NCBI GenBank assembly: GCA_964561105.1
Contig: CAZLOH010000014.1
Span: 32,479-96,478 of the forward strand
Source: JADLHS01 sp964561105
Lineage (GTDB): Bacteria; Verrucomicrobiota; Verrucomicrobiia; Limisphaerales; JADLHS01
Reading direction: 5' to 3'
DNA length: 64,000 nucleotides
Below the pieces are notes generated by a model that searched no databases, was not told where the DNA came from, and was given only the letters and a program-made list of their open reading frames with translations. Below, piece after piece: positions 1 through 9,800 of this stretch (positions within the stretch are counted from its first letter, which is position 1; each line of letters starts with the position of its first letter). The position numbers and the translations under genes are program-made.

Positions 1-1
1 T

Positions 2-346
2 TCGGTAAACCGGCCACGGGCGGACCTGATCCGCCTCCGTCGCGCCAAGGCCCTGACCGAGGGCGAGCAGGAAGCTGAGCAAAGCAAATCTGTTGGCCCG
101 CTGTTTCACGACACGAGCATGGCGATAACCAGAGGCGAAGCGCAAGCGGGGTGTGGTTCGCGCGTGCGATCCGTTCGAGCGCGGTCATTTGGGTGGTTTT
201 CCAATGAGGCGAAGCGCAAGCTAGGTGTAGTTCGCGCGTGCGATGGGGAGCCGGTCAAGGACAGGAGCGTCAGGGAGGCCTGCCATCACAGATTTGGACT
301 GCGGTGGCAGAGCGTAGCGGCGACACCGCTTTCGGAGGTGCAGTAG
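2..346 (+). other. Possible 3' end of a gene entering from the left edge
   Basis: An open frame runs from the window edge to a stop at 344-346. Its first ~35 codons read as a basic/acidic helix-like stretch (RADLIRLRRAKALTEGEQ). After about base 130 it runs through repeat DNA (direct repeats and the REP-like element), so any real gene probably ends earlier or has been extended by repeats. No family is recognised. This could equally be non-coding. Confidence 0.2.
132..244 (+). repeat. 39-bp direct repeat, two copies
   Basis: Bases 132-170 and 206-244 match at nearly every position (gaggcgaagcgcaagc at the start, ttcgcgcgtgcgat at the end), separated by 35 bp. The pair lies just upstream of the REP-like element and its transposase gene and is probably part of the same repeat-rich insertion region. 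Confidence 0.75.
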
Positions 347-371
347 GGTCCAAAGTGGCAGGAGCTTTCGA
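266..371 (+). repeat. REP-like element, left copy (106 bp)
   Basis: This 106-bp block recurs almost unchanged at 1111-1216 on the other side of the transposase gene. It contains the core gcggtggcagagcg...cgacaccgctttcgg (301-335). A related core in inverted orientation lies at 378-425, so the pair can fold as a large imperfect hairpin, as in BIMEs. Confidence 0.8.
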
Positions 372-377
372 CCCGGC

Positions 378-425
378 AAAAGCGGTGTCGCGCTTCACAC
401 TGCGGTACGCTTCGCTTGCCACCGC
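378..425 (-). repeat. Inverted REP-like core, left side
   Basis: The sequence from aaaagcggtgtcgcg to cttgccaccgc is the reverse complement of the core at 301-335, with an insertion in the middle. It lies 26 bp upstream of the transposase start and has a shorter partner at 1035-1064 just after the transposase stop. Confidence 0.65.
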
Positions 426-451
426 ACTCCAAAAGCGTCACTCTTCCCTGT

Positions 452-1021
452 ATGCCCGCTGACAGAATCCCGTGGCCACACGCGCCGGAGCATCGCCTTA
501 GTGTCCGCGGGACGTACTTTGTCACGGCGAGCACTTATTTACGCCAACATCACTTCGCCGGCAAGGCGCGCTTGGTCGTTTTACATCGAGGTTTGTTGAA
601 GGTCGCCACACAGTTCAACTGGCGGCTTGAAGCTTGGACAGTTTTCTCAAACCACTATCACTTCGTCGGCCACTCCCCGGGCGACGAAGACACGGCGGAC
701 AGCTTGTCCCGGATGCTCGGACTCCTGCACGAGAAGACGTCCAAATGGATCAACCAACTTGACACCACTCCGACGCGCAAAGTCTGGCACAACTTTCGCG
801 AGACACGGCTGACTTACGAGAAATCCTATTTGGCCCGGCTCAACTACACACACCAAAACCCTGTGAGACACGGACTGGTTCCGGTGGCGAATCATTATCC
901 GTGGTGTTCCGCGCGCTGGTTTGAGCGAACCGCAACGCCGGCTCAAATCAAAACTCTCTACCGCTTCAAGACTGATCAACTGAAAGTGTCGGATGATTTC
1001 CGCGTGTCGCCTGACTGGTGA
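452..1021 (+). CDS. REP-associated tyrosine transposase (Y1 family)
   Basis: Single-strand nuclease/transposase of the IS200-like Y1 superfamily, RAYT branch, 189 residues from the start chosen. It shows the metal-binding HxH motif in NHYHFVGH and the C-terminal block YTHQNPVRHGLV typical of RAYTs, with the candidate nucleophile tyrosine in that block. The ATG at 452 (MPADRIPWPH) is preferred because the family begins near here; an upstream ATG at 416 would start inside the REP-like sequence. Direct REP-like copies at 266-371 and 1111-1216 and inverted cores at 378-425 and 1035-1064 flank the gene. In known RAYTs such elements are the substrate, and the enzyme is usually domesticated rather than a free insertion sequence. 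The frame is intact. Confidence 0.9.
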   Translation: MPADRIPWPHAPEHRLSVRGTYFVTASTYLRQHHFAGKARLVVLHRGLLKVATQFNWRLEAWTVFSNHYHFVGHSPGDEDTADSLSRMLGLLHEKTSKWINQLDTTPTRKVWHNFRETRLTYEKSYLARLNYTHQNPVRHGLVPVANHYPWCSARWFERTATPAQIKTLYRFKTDQLKVSDDFRVSPDW

Positions 1022-1034
1022 TGTTGCGGACTGC

Positions 1035-1064
1035 AAAGCGGTGTCGCGCTGCGCTTGCCACCGC
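1035..1064 (-). repeat. Inverted REP-like core, right side
   Basis: This 30-bp segment (aaagcggtgtcgcg...gccaccgc) is close to the reverse complement of the cores at 301-335 and 1146-1180. It begins 13 bp after the transposase stop codon. Confidence 0.65.
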
Positions 1065-1110
1065 ACTCCAAAATCTCACGGGCAATTCGAAAGTCGCCGG
1101 CGCTGTTCGT

Positions 1111-1216
1111 AGCGTCAGGGATGCCTGCCACCACAGATTTGGACTGCGGTGGCAGAGCGTATCGGCGACACCGCTTTCGGAGGTGCGGTAGGGTCCAAAG
1201 TGGCAGGAGCTTTCGA
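1111..1216 (+). repeat. REP-like element, right copy (106 bp)
   Basis: Near-identical direct copy of 266-371. The two copies bracket the RAYT gene at a distance of 845 bp, consistent with a REP/RAYT unit. Confidence 0.8.
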
Positions 1217-1433
1217 TTTGGCCACTGGTGGTGGCTCTCGCGCTGCGAGAACCAGCGCCGCTTCGGACGGCGCAAAAGATTGGGTGGAGACGTGCGCCCT
1301 GGGTTATTCGTTTCCGCTCGCTCTACGCGGGCGGGCTGGTCGCAGCGCGACAAGTGCTACCAACAAGAAGGGATGTCGCAATGCGACCAACACCACTGAC
1401 AAGAGGTTACTGTTCAGATTTCCGGGCAGGCTC

Positions 1434-2567
1434 TCAACGAGTCCGGCGCATCCGTTCGTTGGCTTGTTGAACCGCATCCAACTGCCAGCTTCGGCGGTTG
1501 GTGGGATTGACATCCCAATCCTTGGCTTGGGCGGTGAAGTCATACACCCACAACGCGGAGAGCGGAACTTGGTTGGTCTCGATGGCGGAGAGAATTCCCG
1601 CGAACTGCTGCCGGGATTTCTCGGTGTCCTCACCAGGCACACCGAATTCGCCGATGAACAACGGTTTTCCCAGCGACCGCGAAACGGCGAGGGCTTGATC
1701 CAGTCGGCCGAGGTCCGTGGTGAGGTCATACGCGCGGATGGACAGCGTGTTGATGGGCGTCGGATTGTCGCCCGCCAGCATCTCGGCGAACTGTTCCCGG
1801 GTATCCGGCTGCCAGGTGTGTTCGTGCGCCTGATGCCAAGCCGACGGGCGGGGGGTGGCATTGCCGCTGATGATGATCCGCCCTGGATCATGCTTGCGCA
1901 CTTCGAGGGCAAACTCTCTCAACGCCACCCGGAAGTCCGCGTGTGTCAGCTCGTCCTCCGCGCTGCGCTTCGTCGGCGTGCCCAACCCCGGTTGAATCGG
2001 TGGCCGATGATCGGCGGCATTGGGCAGGTCCGCCGCGAGATTGTATTCATTGCCAAACTCCCAACCCCAGATCGCCGGAGATGACGCGTACCGGGTCACC
2101 AACTCCCGGGTGTATTGACGCATGAACGCGATGGTGCGGCTGTTGGTGTCTCCCCAACAACGGCACGGCTCGCCCACCAGGTCCGGTATGGTGCTCCAGT
2201 TCCAGAAGCAGGAAGGAATCAATCCAACCCCGTGACGTTCGGCGCTCTTCACCACTCCATCCAGACGGGCAAAATGTTCCGTGCGATTCGACTGATAAAG
2301 CGCCCAATCTCGCGGCCAGTAACCGCCGGCCGAGAAGCGCACAAACGGAATTCTCCGCGCCGCCAGTTCACGGAAACCGAGATCGTAGTTGGTCACGCCT
2401 GCGACTGCCAACGTGCGCGCAAACGCATCGTAATAATTGACCCCAATACCCCGAAACGGCGCGGCCCCCAATTGCAACCCGCCATCGTCGGTTGCCCGCA
2501 GCCCATCCACCGGAGCCGCGGCAGCAAGGCCGCCAGCGAGGCAGAGGCCGCTGAGAAGAAGGCGCAT
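1434..2567 (-). CDS. Secreted GH5-like glycoside hydrolase (cellulase/mannanase type)
   Basis: Probable extracytoplasmic beta-glycanase of 377 residues. The start MRLLLSGLCL gives a clean signal peptide ending near AAAAP; a longer frame to 2624 would bury it. The mature part has the TIM-barrel landmarks of clan GH-A: an early GIGVNYYDAF block, the acid/base glutamate in IWGWEFGNEYN and the nucleophile glutamate in PLFIGEFGVPG. Substrate is not readable from sequence; GH5 mannanases and cellulases are the closest match. Another secreted glycanase (GH10) lies at 24204-25370, so plant polysaccharide use fits the organism. It is transcribed in the same direction as the aminotransferase and giant coiled-coil gene, ending toward the RAYT region. 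Confidence 0.8.
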   Translation of the reverse strand: MRLLLSGLCLAGGLAAAAPVDGLRATDDGGLQLGAAPFRGIGVNYYDAFARTLAVAGVTNYDLGFRELAARRIPFVRFSAGGYWPRDWALYQSNRTEHFARLDGVVKSAERHGVGLIPSCFWNWSTIPDLVGEPCRCWGDTNSRTIAFMRQYTRELVTRYASSPAIWGWEFGNEYNLAADLPNAADHRPPIQPGLGTPTKRSAEDELTHADFRVALREFALEVRKHDPGRIIISGNATPRPSAWHQAHEHTWQPDTREQFAEMLAGDNPTPINTLSIRAYDLTTDLGRLDQALAVSRSLGKPLFIGEFGVPGEDTEKSRQQFAGILSAIETNQVPLSALWVYDFTAQAKDWDVNPTNRRSWQLDAVQQANERMRRTR

Positions 2568-2708
2568 TGGGTTTCCAAGCTTCGGCATCATTCCAGAGTT
2601 CGCGGCGAGCAGGCCGGCTGGCACATTATCTCATCCTCTCGACGACTCAATGTAAGGGCAGGAGATCAACACACCGACATCGCTGCGAATTCCAGGTCGG
2701 TTGGCAGC

Positions 2709-3878
2709 TCACAACTGCTCCATCGCGCGATCGAGCGCGGCGTAAAGCTGGTTCATTGTTGCCTCGGTTTCGTCGCCCATGTTCGAGAGGCGGAACGTCG
2801 TGCCTTTGATTTTGCCGTAGCCGCCGTCAATCAGGAATCCCTGATCCTTTACGAGCTTCTGGAGCTTGGCCACGTCCACGACGCGTCCGCCCGGTTTCGC
2901 GCCGTTGTTCACGCAGGTGAGTGTGAGGGACTCAAAGCCCGGTTCCGGGAATAACGTGAATCCATGCTTCGCCGCCCAGGCGCGCGTCATTTGATTGGTC
3001 TGGCGATGACGGGCGTAACGGCGCTCCAAACCTTCGGCGAAGAATTCGTCGAGCTTGGAACTCAGCGCGTAGATGTGCGGAATGCTCGGCGTGCTGGGTG
3101 TCATGTTTTGCGCGGCGTTTTTTTGGAACTCTGCAAAGTCAAAGTAGTAACCGCGATCCTTGACCGTGGCTGACTTGGTCAGCGCCGCAGGCGAACAGAC
3201 AAACAGGGCCAGACCCGGCGGCAGCGCGAATGCCTTTTGCGTGCCCGCCAGCAACACGTCAATGCCCAGTTCGTCAAACTTCAACGGCACGGCGCTCATC
3301 GAGCTGACCGCGTCCACAATGAACATCACGTCGGGATACTTCTGCTTGAGCGCGCCGATCTCGGTCAGCGGACTCATCGTGCCGGTCGAAGTTTCGTTGT
3401 GGATGAGCGTGAGCGCGTCGAATTCGCCGGTGGCAAGTTTCCGGTCCACCGCCTCGGCCCGAATGGGCGAACCCCAGTCCACCTGCAAGGCTTCCGCCGG
3501 CTTGCCGCACCGCTGGGACACGTCGAACCACTTGTCCGAAAACGCGCCGCACATGCAGTTGAGCACCTTCTTCTGAACGAGATTGCGGATCGCTCCCTCC
3601 ATCACGCCCCAGGCGCTGGAGGTGGAGAGATAAACCAGTTGTTTCGTGACCAGCAGTTGCTGCAGTTGCGGTTGAATCCTGGCGTAGAGGTCTTTGAAGC
3701 CCTGTCCGCGATGACCGATCATTGGCGAACACAGCGCCTGAAAAGTTTTGGCGCTAACCTCGACCGGCCCCGGAATGTGTAACTTGACGTGTCCCATAGG
3801 GCGCGGATTTTCCGCGACCCCTCCCGTAAACGCAAGCTCACGCTGAACCAGGTTCAAGGCGGACGCATCGGAAATCAT
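2709..3878 (-). CDS. PLP-dependent class V aminotransferase (alanine/serine-glyoxylate type)
   Basis: Fold-type I PLP enzyme of 389 residues from the first ATG. The Schiff-base lysine is in LLAGTQKAFALPPG, and the cofactor aspartate is in MFIVDAVSSMSA. The N-terminal HIPGPVEVS block matches serine-pyruvate/alanine-glyoxylate and related phosphoserine-type aminotransferases, so it probably moves an amino group from serine or alanine to a 2-oxo acid; the exact substrate is unknown. The ATG at 3878 overlaps the stop of the upstream giant gene (ATGA), which suggests translational coupling. An internal ATG at 3797 (MGHVKLHIPGP) matches the family N-terminus better, and the first 27 residues are unlike the family, so the start is uncertain. 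Confidence 0.88.
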   Translation of the reverse strand: MISDASALNLVQRELAFTGGVAENPRPMGHVKLHIPGPVEVSAKTFQALCSPMIGHRGQGFKDLYARIQPQLQQLLVTKQLVYLSTSSAWGVMEGAIRNLVQKKVLNCMCGAFSDKWFDVSQRCGKPAEALQVDWGSPIRAEAVDRKLATGEFDALTLIHNETSTGTMSPLTEIGALKQKYPDVMFIVDAVSSMSAVPLKFDELGIDVLLAGTQKAFALPPGLALFVCSPAALTKSATVKDRGYYFDFAEFQKNAAQNMTPSTPSIPHIYALSSKLDEFFAEGLERRYARHRQTNQMTRAWAAKHGFTLFPEPGFESLTLTCVNNGAKPGGRVVDVAKLQKLVKDQGFLIDGGYGKIKGTTFRLSNMGDETEATMNQLYAALDRAMEQL

Positions 3879-6800
3879 TCCGCGTGGGCGGGGGAATTTG
3901 TCGAGACCAACTGAGGAGGAGCGGAGGCTGCTCCCAAGGGTAAGGCGATCCGGACGCTCACTTTTTGATCCTCTGTTTTCTCAATGGTTGGTTTCGCGCC
4001 CAAGGCCAGGGCCAACTGCCACGCCGTTGCCCAGGCCAGTTCAGGTTCTCCGCTCCGCACTGTTCGAAAGGCGGCGGCCGACATCGCGCGCTCGGTCAAG
4101 CGGAGGAGCAGGGCCTCGGTGTCCGCTGCCGGAACCAGGCGATACGAGAGTAACAGAACGAGATCACTCGCTTGTCCTGCCCAATCAACGCGGATTTCGA
4201 GATTTTCCACGCCCGCAATTTTTGGCAGCGATCCCGACAGCATCGTAATCAGATGATGAATGTGTTGGGCGTCGCCATGTGCGGAGTCGGGAACGGTGCC
4301 GGCAATTTCGGTCTGGATCTTCGTGCCGGACTCGCCGGCCTGCTGGCGGACGTCCGCCAGCGCCGCCTCGATGACTTCGGCGGCGTTAAATTTCGTGCGC
4401 CGCAAATCCGGAGTCTCCACTTGCAACCCGAGGTTTTGTGCGCCATCCGCCTGGCCTTTCACCCATCCATCCATCGCCTGGCCGAGCTCGGTGACGACTC
4501 CCCGCTGCGTCAGTGACAGCGGCGTCTGGAGCAACGTGTGCAACATGCCTTTCCAGCCGTCCACCCGGTGACCCTCAAGCTGATGCCGCGCGCGGCTGAA
4601 CTCGGCACTGATGCGGGCGGCGTCCAAAAAGGCATAGCGCACGGCGGCCAATTCCTGCTCCCGTGCCTGGACCGTCCGCTTGGTTGCCTCGGCTTGCTCG
4701 TGCAAATCCTGAAGCTGTTTGACACCGGTATCCTGTTGGGCCGTCAATTCCCGCACCCGCGCGCACAGGGCGGATTGAATCACTTGGAAGTCATCAATGG
4801 AACTCCTCAATTTTCGGAGTTCGGCTTCGCGTAGCGCCGCCGTATTCGTGGCCTCGGCCATCCACTCCTTTTGCCGTTGGAGCTCCACGGTCAACTCGGC
4901 TGCGCGCTGCTGTCCGTGTTGGTGCTCGGTGGTTTTGTCCGCCAGGCGTTGATTCAGTTCGGTGGCCTGCTTTTCCAACGTCTCGGTTCGCAGCCACTGC
5001 TGGCGATGCTGCAGAATCTCGGATTGCAGCAACACATCCAGCCGGTCAACTTCCCCTTGCCGCTCCCGCGCGCGGGCCTCCAGCGACTGGAGGGAGTCCT
5101 GCTGCTGTTGCAGATGGAAGCGAGCGTCGTTCAGTTGCGTGGCGAGTTCGGCTTTGGCGCGCTCCACCTCGGCGATTTCTTCGACGAGCTTCCGGGATTG
5201 CTGCGCTTCTGCCTCGCTTCGCTCCCGGACCGCCGCCAGCTCAACATTTAGTGCGGCCAACTCCTGGGTCCGCGCCTCCAGTTTGGCTTGCTCGGCCAGG
5301 TAATTCTTCCGTTGCTCCTGGAGATCCTGGCGCGAAGTCGTCAGATCCTGCCTCAGTTCGGTCTGCGCCTGCTGGGACTCTCCGAGTTGCGCTTCCAGTT
5401 CGCTGCGGCGCCGGCCAATCTCTCCTGCCTGCTGCTCGGCCAGCTCGCCGCGTTTGGTCGCTTCTGCCAGGGCGTCGGTCAGCTGTTTGACCTGCGCTTC
5501 CGCGTTCGCGTGCGCAGATTGCAGCTCCGTAATCCGGGCTTTCAGTTGAGTCTGTTCGGACGCGGAACTTTCCCGGTGCGTCTGCAGTTGCGCCTGCGTC
5601 GTGGTCAACTCTTCCTGTAATTTTGCCTGCGCCTGCTGCTGCGTCTGCAGCCGGCCTTCCAGTTCGCTGCGCTGCCGGCCAATCTCTCCGGCGTGCTGCT
5701 GCGAGGTCTCCAGCGCCTGCCGCAACTGTGCCTGCGTCTGTTGGTGCTCCGTCAGTTCCGCCTCCAGCGCATAGCGCCGTTGACTCAATTCCGTGACCTG
5801 CCGCTCCGATTCCTCCCGACGCCGGGTGGCTTGCGCCAATGCTCCGGTTGATTGCTCGACCTGCGCTACCACCTCCGCCTTCGCCGACTCCAATTCCTGA
5901 ACCCGCGCTGTCAGCCTGGCTCGCTCAACGCCGGCATTCTCCTGCTGCGTCTGCAATTGTTTTTGCGACGACTCCAGTTCCTGGCGGAGCTGATCCAGTT
6001 GGGCTTCCAGTTCGCTGCGCCGCCGGCCCAGTTCACCCGTCTGCTGCTCGGCTCCTTCGCGCCGCTTGCTTTCTTCAGCCAGCGTGGTCGTCAAGCCTTT
6101 GACTTGCGATTCCAACGCGGCCTGCGCCGACTGCAACTCGCTGATCCGGCTTTCCAGCCGGGCCTGCTCCGCCGCTGAACTTTCTCGATGTGCGCGCAGT
6201 TGTTCTTGCGACGCTTGCAAGTCTTCCTGCAATTTCCCCTGACTCTGCTTGTTCCCGGTCAGTTCCACCTCGAGTGCGCCGCGCTGCTGGCCGAGCGCTG
6301 CGGCCTGCTGTTCGGCCGCCTCCCGGCGTTTGCCCTCGGCGGCCAGAGACTCAACCAGTCGCTTCACCTGCGCTTCCACTTCGGCTTTGGCCGACTCCAA
6401 TTCCTGGGTTCGTGCAACCAGTTTGGTGTGTTCAGCGCCGGAGCTCTCCTGCTGCGCCTGGAGTTGCTTCTGCGCCCCTTCCAACTCCTCGCGCAACTGA
6501 CCTAGTTGCGATTCCAATTCGCTGCGCTCCCGACCCAGTTCGCTCGCTTGCTGCTCGACCGCTTCGCGCCGTTTGCTCTCGGTGGCCAGTGATTCGGTCA
6601 ACCGCTTGACCTGTGCTTCGACATCGGCTTTGGCCGATTCCAATTCCTGAGTTCGGGCAACCAGTTTGGTGTGTTCAGCGCCGGAGCTCTCCTGCTGCGT
6701 CTGGAGTTGCTTCTGCGCCTGTTCCAACTCCTCGCGCAACTGACCTAGTTGCGTTTCCAATTCGCTACGCCGCCGACCCAGTTCGCCTGCTTGTTGCTCT

Positions 6801-9800
6801 ACCTCTTCGCGTCGCTTGCTCTCCCCGGCCAGTGATTCGGTCAACCGCTTGACCTNNNNNNNNNNNNNNNNNNNNNNNNNNNNNNNNNNNNNNNNNNNNN
6901 NNNNNNNNNNNNNNNNNNNNNNNNNNNNNNNNNNNNNNNNNNNNNNNNNNNNNNNTCGGATTTGGCGGATTCCAATTCTTGAACCCGCGCGGTCAGTTTG
7001 GTTTGTTCAGTGCCGGAATTCTCCTGCTGCGTCTGGAGTTGCTTCTGCGCCTGTTCTAACTCCTCGCGCAATTGACCTAGTTGCGTTTCCAGTTCGCTTC
7101 GCCGCCGGCCCAGTTCGCTGGCTTGCTGCTCGACCTCTTCGCGTCGCTTGCTCTCCCCGGCCAGTGATTCGGTCAACCGCTTGACCTGTGCTTCGACGTC
7201 GGATTTGGCGGATTCCAATTCTTGAACCCGCGCGGTCAGTTTGGTTTGTTCAGCGCCGGCATTCTCCTGCTGCGTTTGGAGTTGTTTTTGTGACGCCTCC
7301 AGTTCCTTGCGCAACTGATCCAGTTGAGTTTCCAGTTCACTGCGTCGTTTGCCCAACTCGTCTGCTTGCTGTTCGACCGCTTCGCGCCGCTTGTTCTCAT
7401 CAGTGAGAGATTCGGTCAATCGCTTTACTTGCGCTTCCACTTCGGCCTTGGCCGATTCCAATTCCTGGGTTCGGGCAACCAGTTTGGTGTGCTCAACGCC
7501 GGAGTGCTCCTGCTGCGCCTGCAGTTTCTTTTGCGAGTCTTCCAATTCCTGGCGCAACTTGCCCAGTCGCACTTCCAGCTCACCGGCCTGCTGACCGATC
7601 TGGTCCGCCCGTTGCTCGACTCCTTTGCGGCGCTGGACTTCTTCGGCCAGCGCGGCGGTCAACCGCGTGACGCGCTGCAAGATGTCGCCGGGCGATGCCG
7701 CTGCATCCCGACCGGGCTGCGTTGGTTCGGTGGGAGGGCCGGACTCCGGCGAAGTGGCGATGGGCTTCGCGGCTGCTTCCGGTGGAGCGCTGGTCTCGCT
7801 CGCGGGTTCCGCAACCGTCGGCTTGCGCAGGGATTTGATTTTGGTCTGGACGAATCCGCGCAAGGCACTCAGTGCGCCCTTGCGCCCGGCCTGGTTGGGC
7901 AACCCGCTTTCGGATGATTCCTGCGTCGGAGTTTCCGACTTGTCCGATTTGGCCGGAGGCTCCGACTCTGAACCATTCAACTCGGCGCGCAACCGGGCCT
8001 GCGCCTCCTTGTTCTCCTTCAACTCGGCTTCCAACTCAACCCGGCGCTGGCCCTCGGCGACAGTTTCCAGCTCACGTTGCAATGTCTGCTCCGCCGCCTG
8101 CTTCTGGGTCAACTCGGCTTCCAACTCGTGCTTTTGTTTGAAGGCTTCCGCCGCCAGGCGTTCCACGACCTCACGCCGCTTGGTTTCCTGCGCCAATGCC
8201 TCCCGCAACCGGGCCTGCGCCTCTTTGTTCTCCTTGAGTTCGGCTTCCAGCTCGGCCCGCCGTTTGATGCCGTCGGGCGTTTCCAAATCGCGCCGCAGTG
8301 CCTGCGCGCTCTCCCGCTGTTTCGCGAGTTCTGCCTCCAGCTCGCGCCGGCGTTGGAGGGCCTCGGTCGCCAGGCGTTCCACCGCCTCGCGCCGCTTGGT
8401 CTCGTGCGCCAGCACTTCGCTCAGCGTCTTGACCTTCTGATCCGCCTGGGCCTGTTCGGTCTGCAATTGCTGGATCCGCGCCTCCAGCCGCGTTCGTTCC
8501 ACCACGTAATTCTTCTTGAGCGCCTTCAGTTGTTGTTGGACTTCCTCCAACTGCTGGCGCAGCCGCACCTCGGCTTGCTGGTGCTCGGCCAGTTCAAATT
8601 CCCGCTCACTTTGATCTTCCGCCACCAGGAATTCGGTCAGGCTCTTGACCTTTTGCTCCGCCGCTCCGTGCTCCGCTTGCAACTCCTGCGAGCGGGCTTC
8701 CAGCCGGGTGCGTTCGGCGTGATAGCCTTGCTGGTGCGCCTCCAGTTGTCCCTGCGCCTCCTCCAATTCCTGGCGCAGCCGGGTCTGGACTTGCTGGTTC
8801 TCCGCCAGGTGCAGAAAACTCGTCAACTCCTGCTGCGCCTGCTCCAGCTTGAGGCGCATGTGGGCTTCGGCCTCCAACTGGCTCTGCGCCTGTTCCAACT
8901 CCAGCCGCACCGCTTCCAGGTGTTCCTCGAGTTCGCTCCGGTGTTTCCAAAGCTCCGCCGCGTGTTTTTCAAGTTCCTCCCGCCGCTTGGTTTCCGCCGC
9001 CAACGACGCCTGCACGGTCTGAATGTTTTGCTCGATGACCGCCCCGTTGCTTTGCAGTTCGGCGATCCGGTCGGCGAGTTTGTTTTGCTCAACCCCGGAA
9101 CTCGCCCGCTGCGCCCGCAGTTTTTCTTGCGCTACCTGCAACTCGGCCTGCAATTTCGCGTGGGCCTGTTGCTGCTCCGTCAGTTCCGCTTCCAGTCTGG
9201 TCGAGTTCTGACTCAGCTCCTTGGCTTTGCCTTCGGCCCCTTCCCGCCGCCGGGTTTCCGCGGTCAGCTCGTCGGTCAGGCGCTGGACTTGCAAGGCGGT
9301 TTCCAATTGCGCCGATTGCAGCTCTTTGATCTGGGCTTCCAACCGGGTTTGCTCCGCGCTTGCGGCGGACTGCTGCGACTGCAGTTGCGCTTGCGCCGCC
9401 TGGCCTTCCGTCTGCAACTTCGCCTGCGTCTGTTCGCTTCGGGCCAGTTCCGCCTCCAGCGCACTCCGCTGCCGGCCAATTTCCACAGCCTGTTGCTCGG
9501 CGGCTTCCCGTCGCTGGCCCTCGGCGGCCAGGTCTTGCGTCAGGCGTTGAATCTGCGATTCCCCTTCCGCTTTCGCCGACTGTAATTCCTGAACCCGCGC
9601 CGCCAGTTTGCTTTGTTCCGCCTCGGAGCTGCCTTGCTGCGTCTGCAGTTGGTTCTGCGCCGCTTGCAACTCCGCCTGCAATTTTTTCTGCGCCTGCTCG
9701 TTCTGCGTCAGTTCAACCGCAAGGGCGTCATGCCGCTGACCGGTTTCGGCGACTTGCTTTTCGGCCGTCGCCAGTCGCCGCCGTTCGTTGGCCACGTCCT

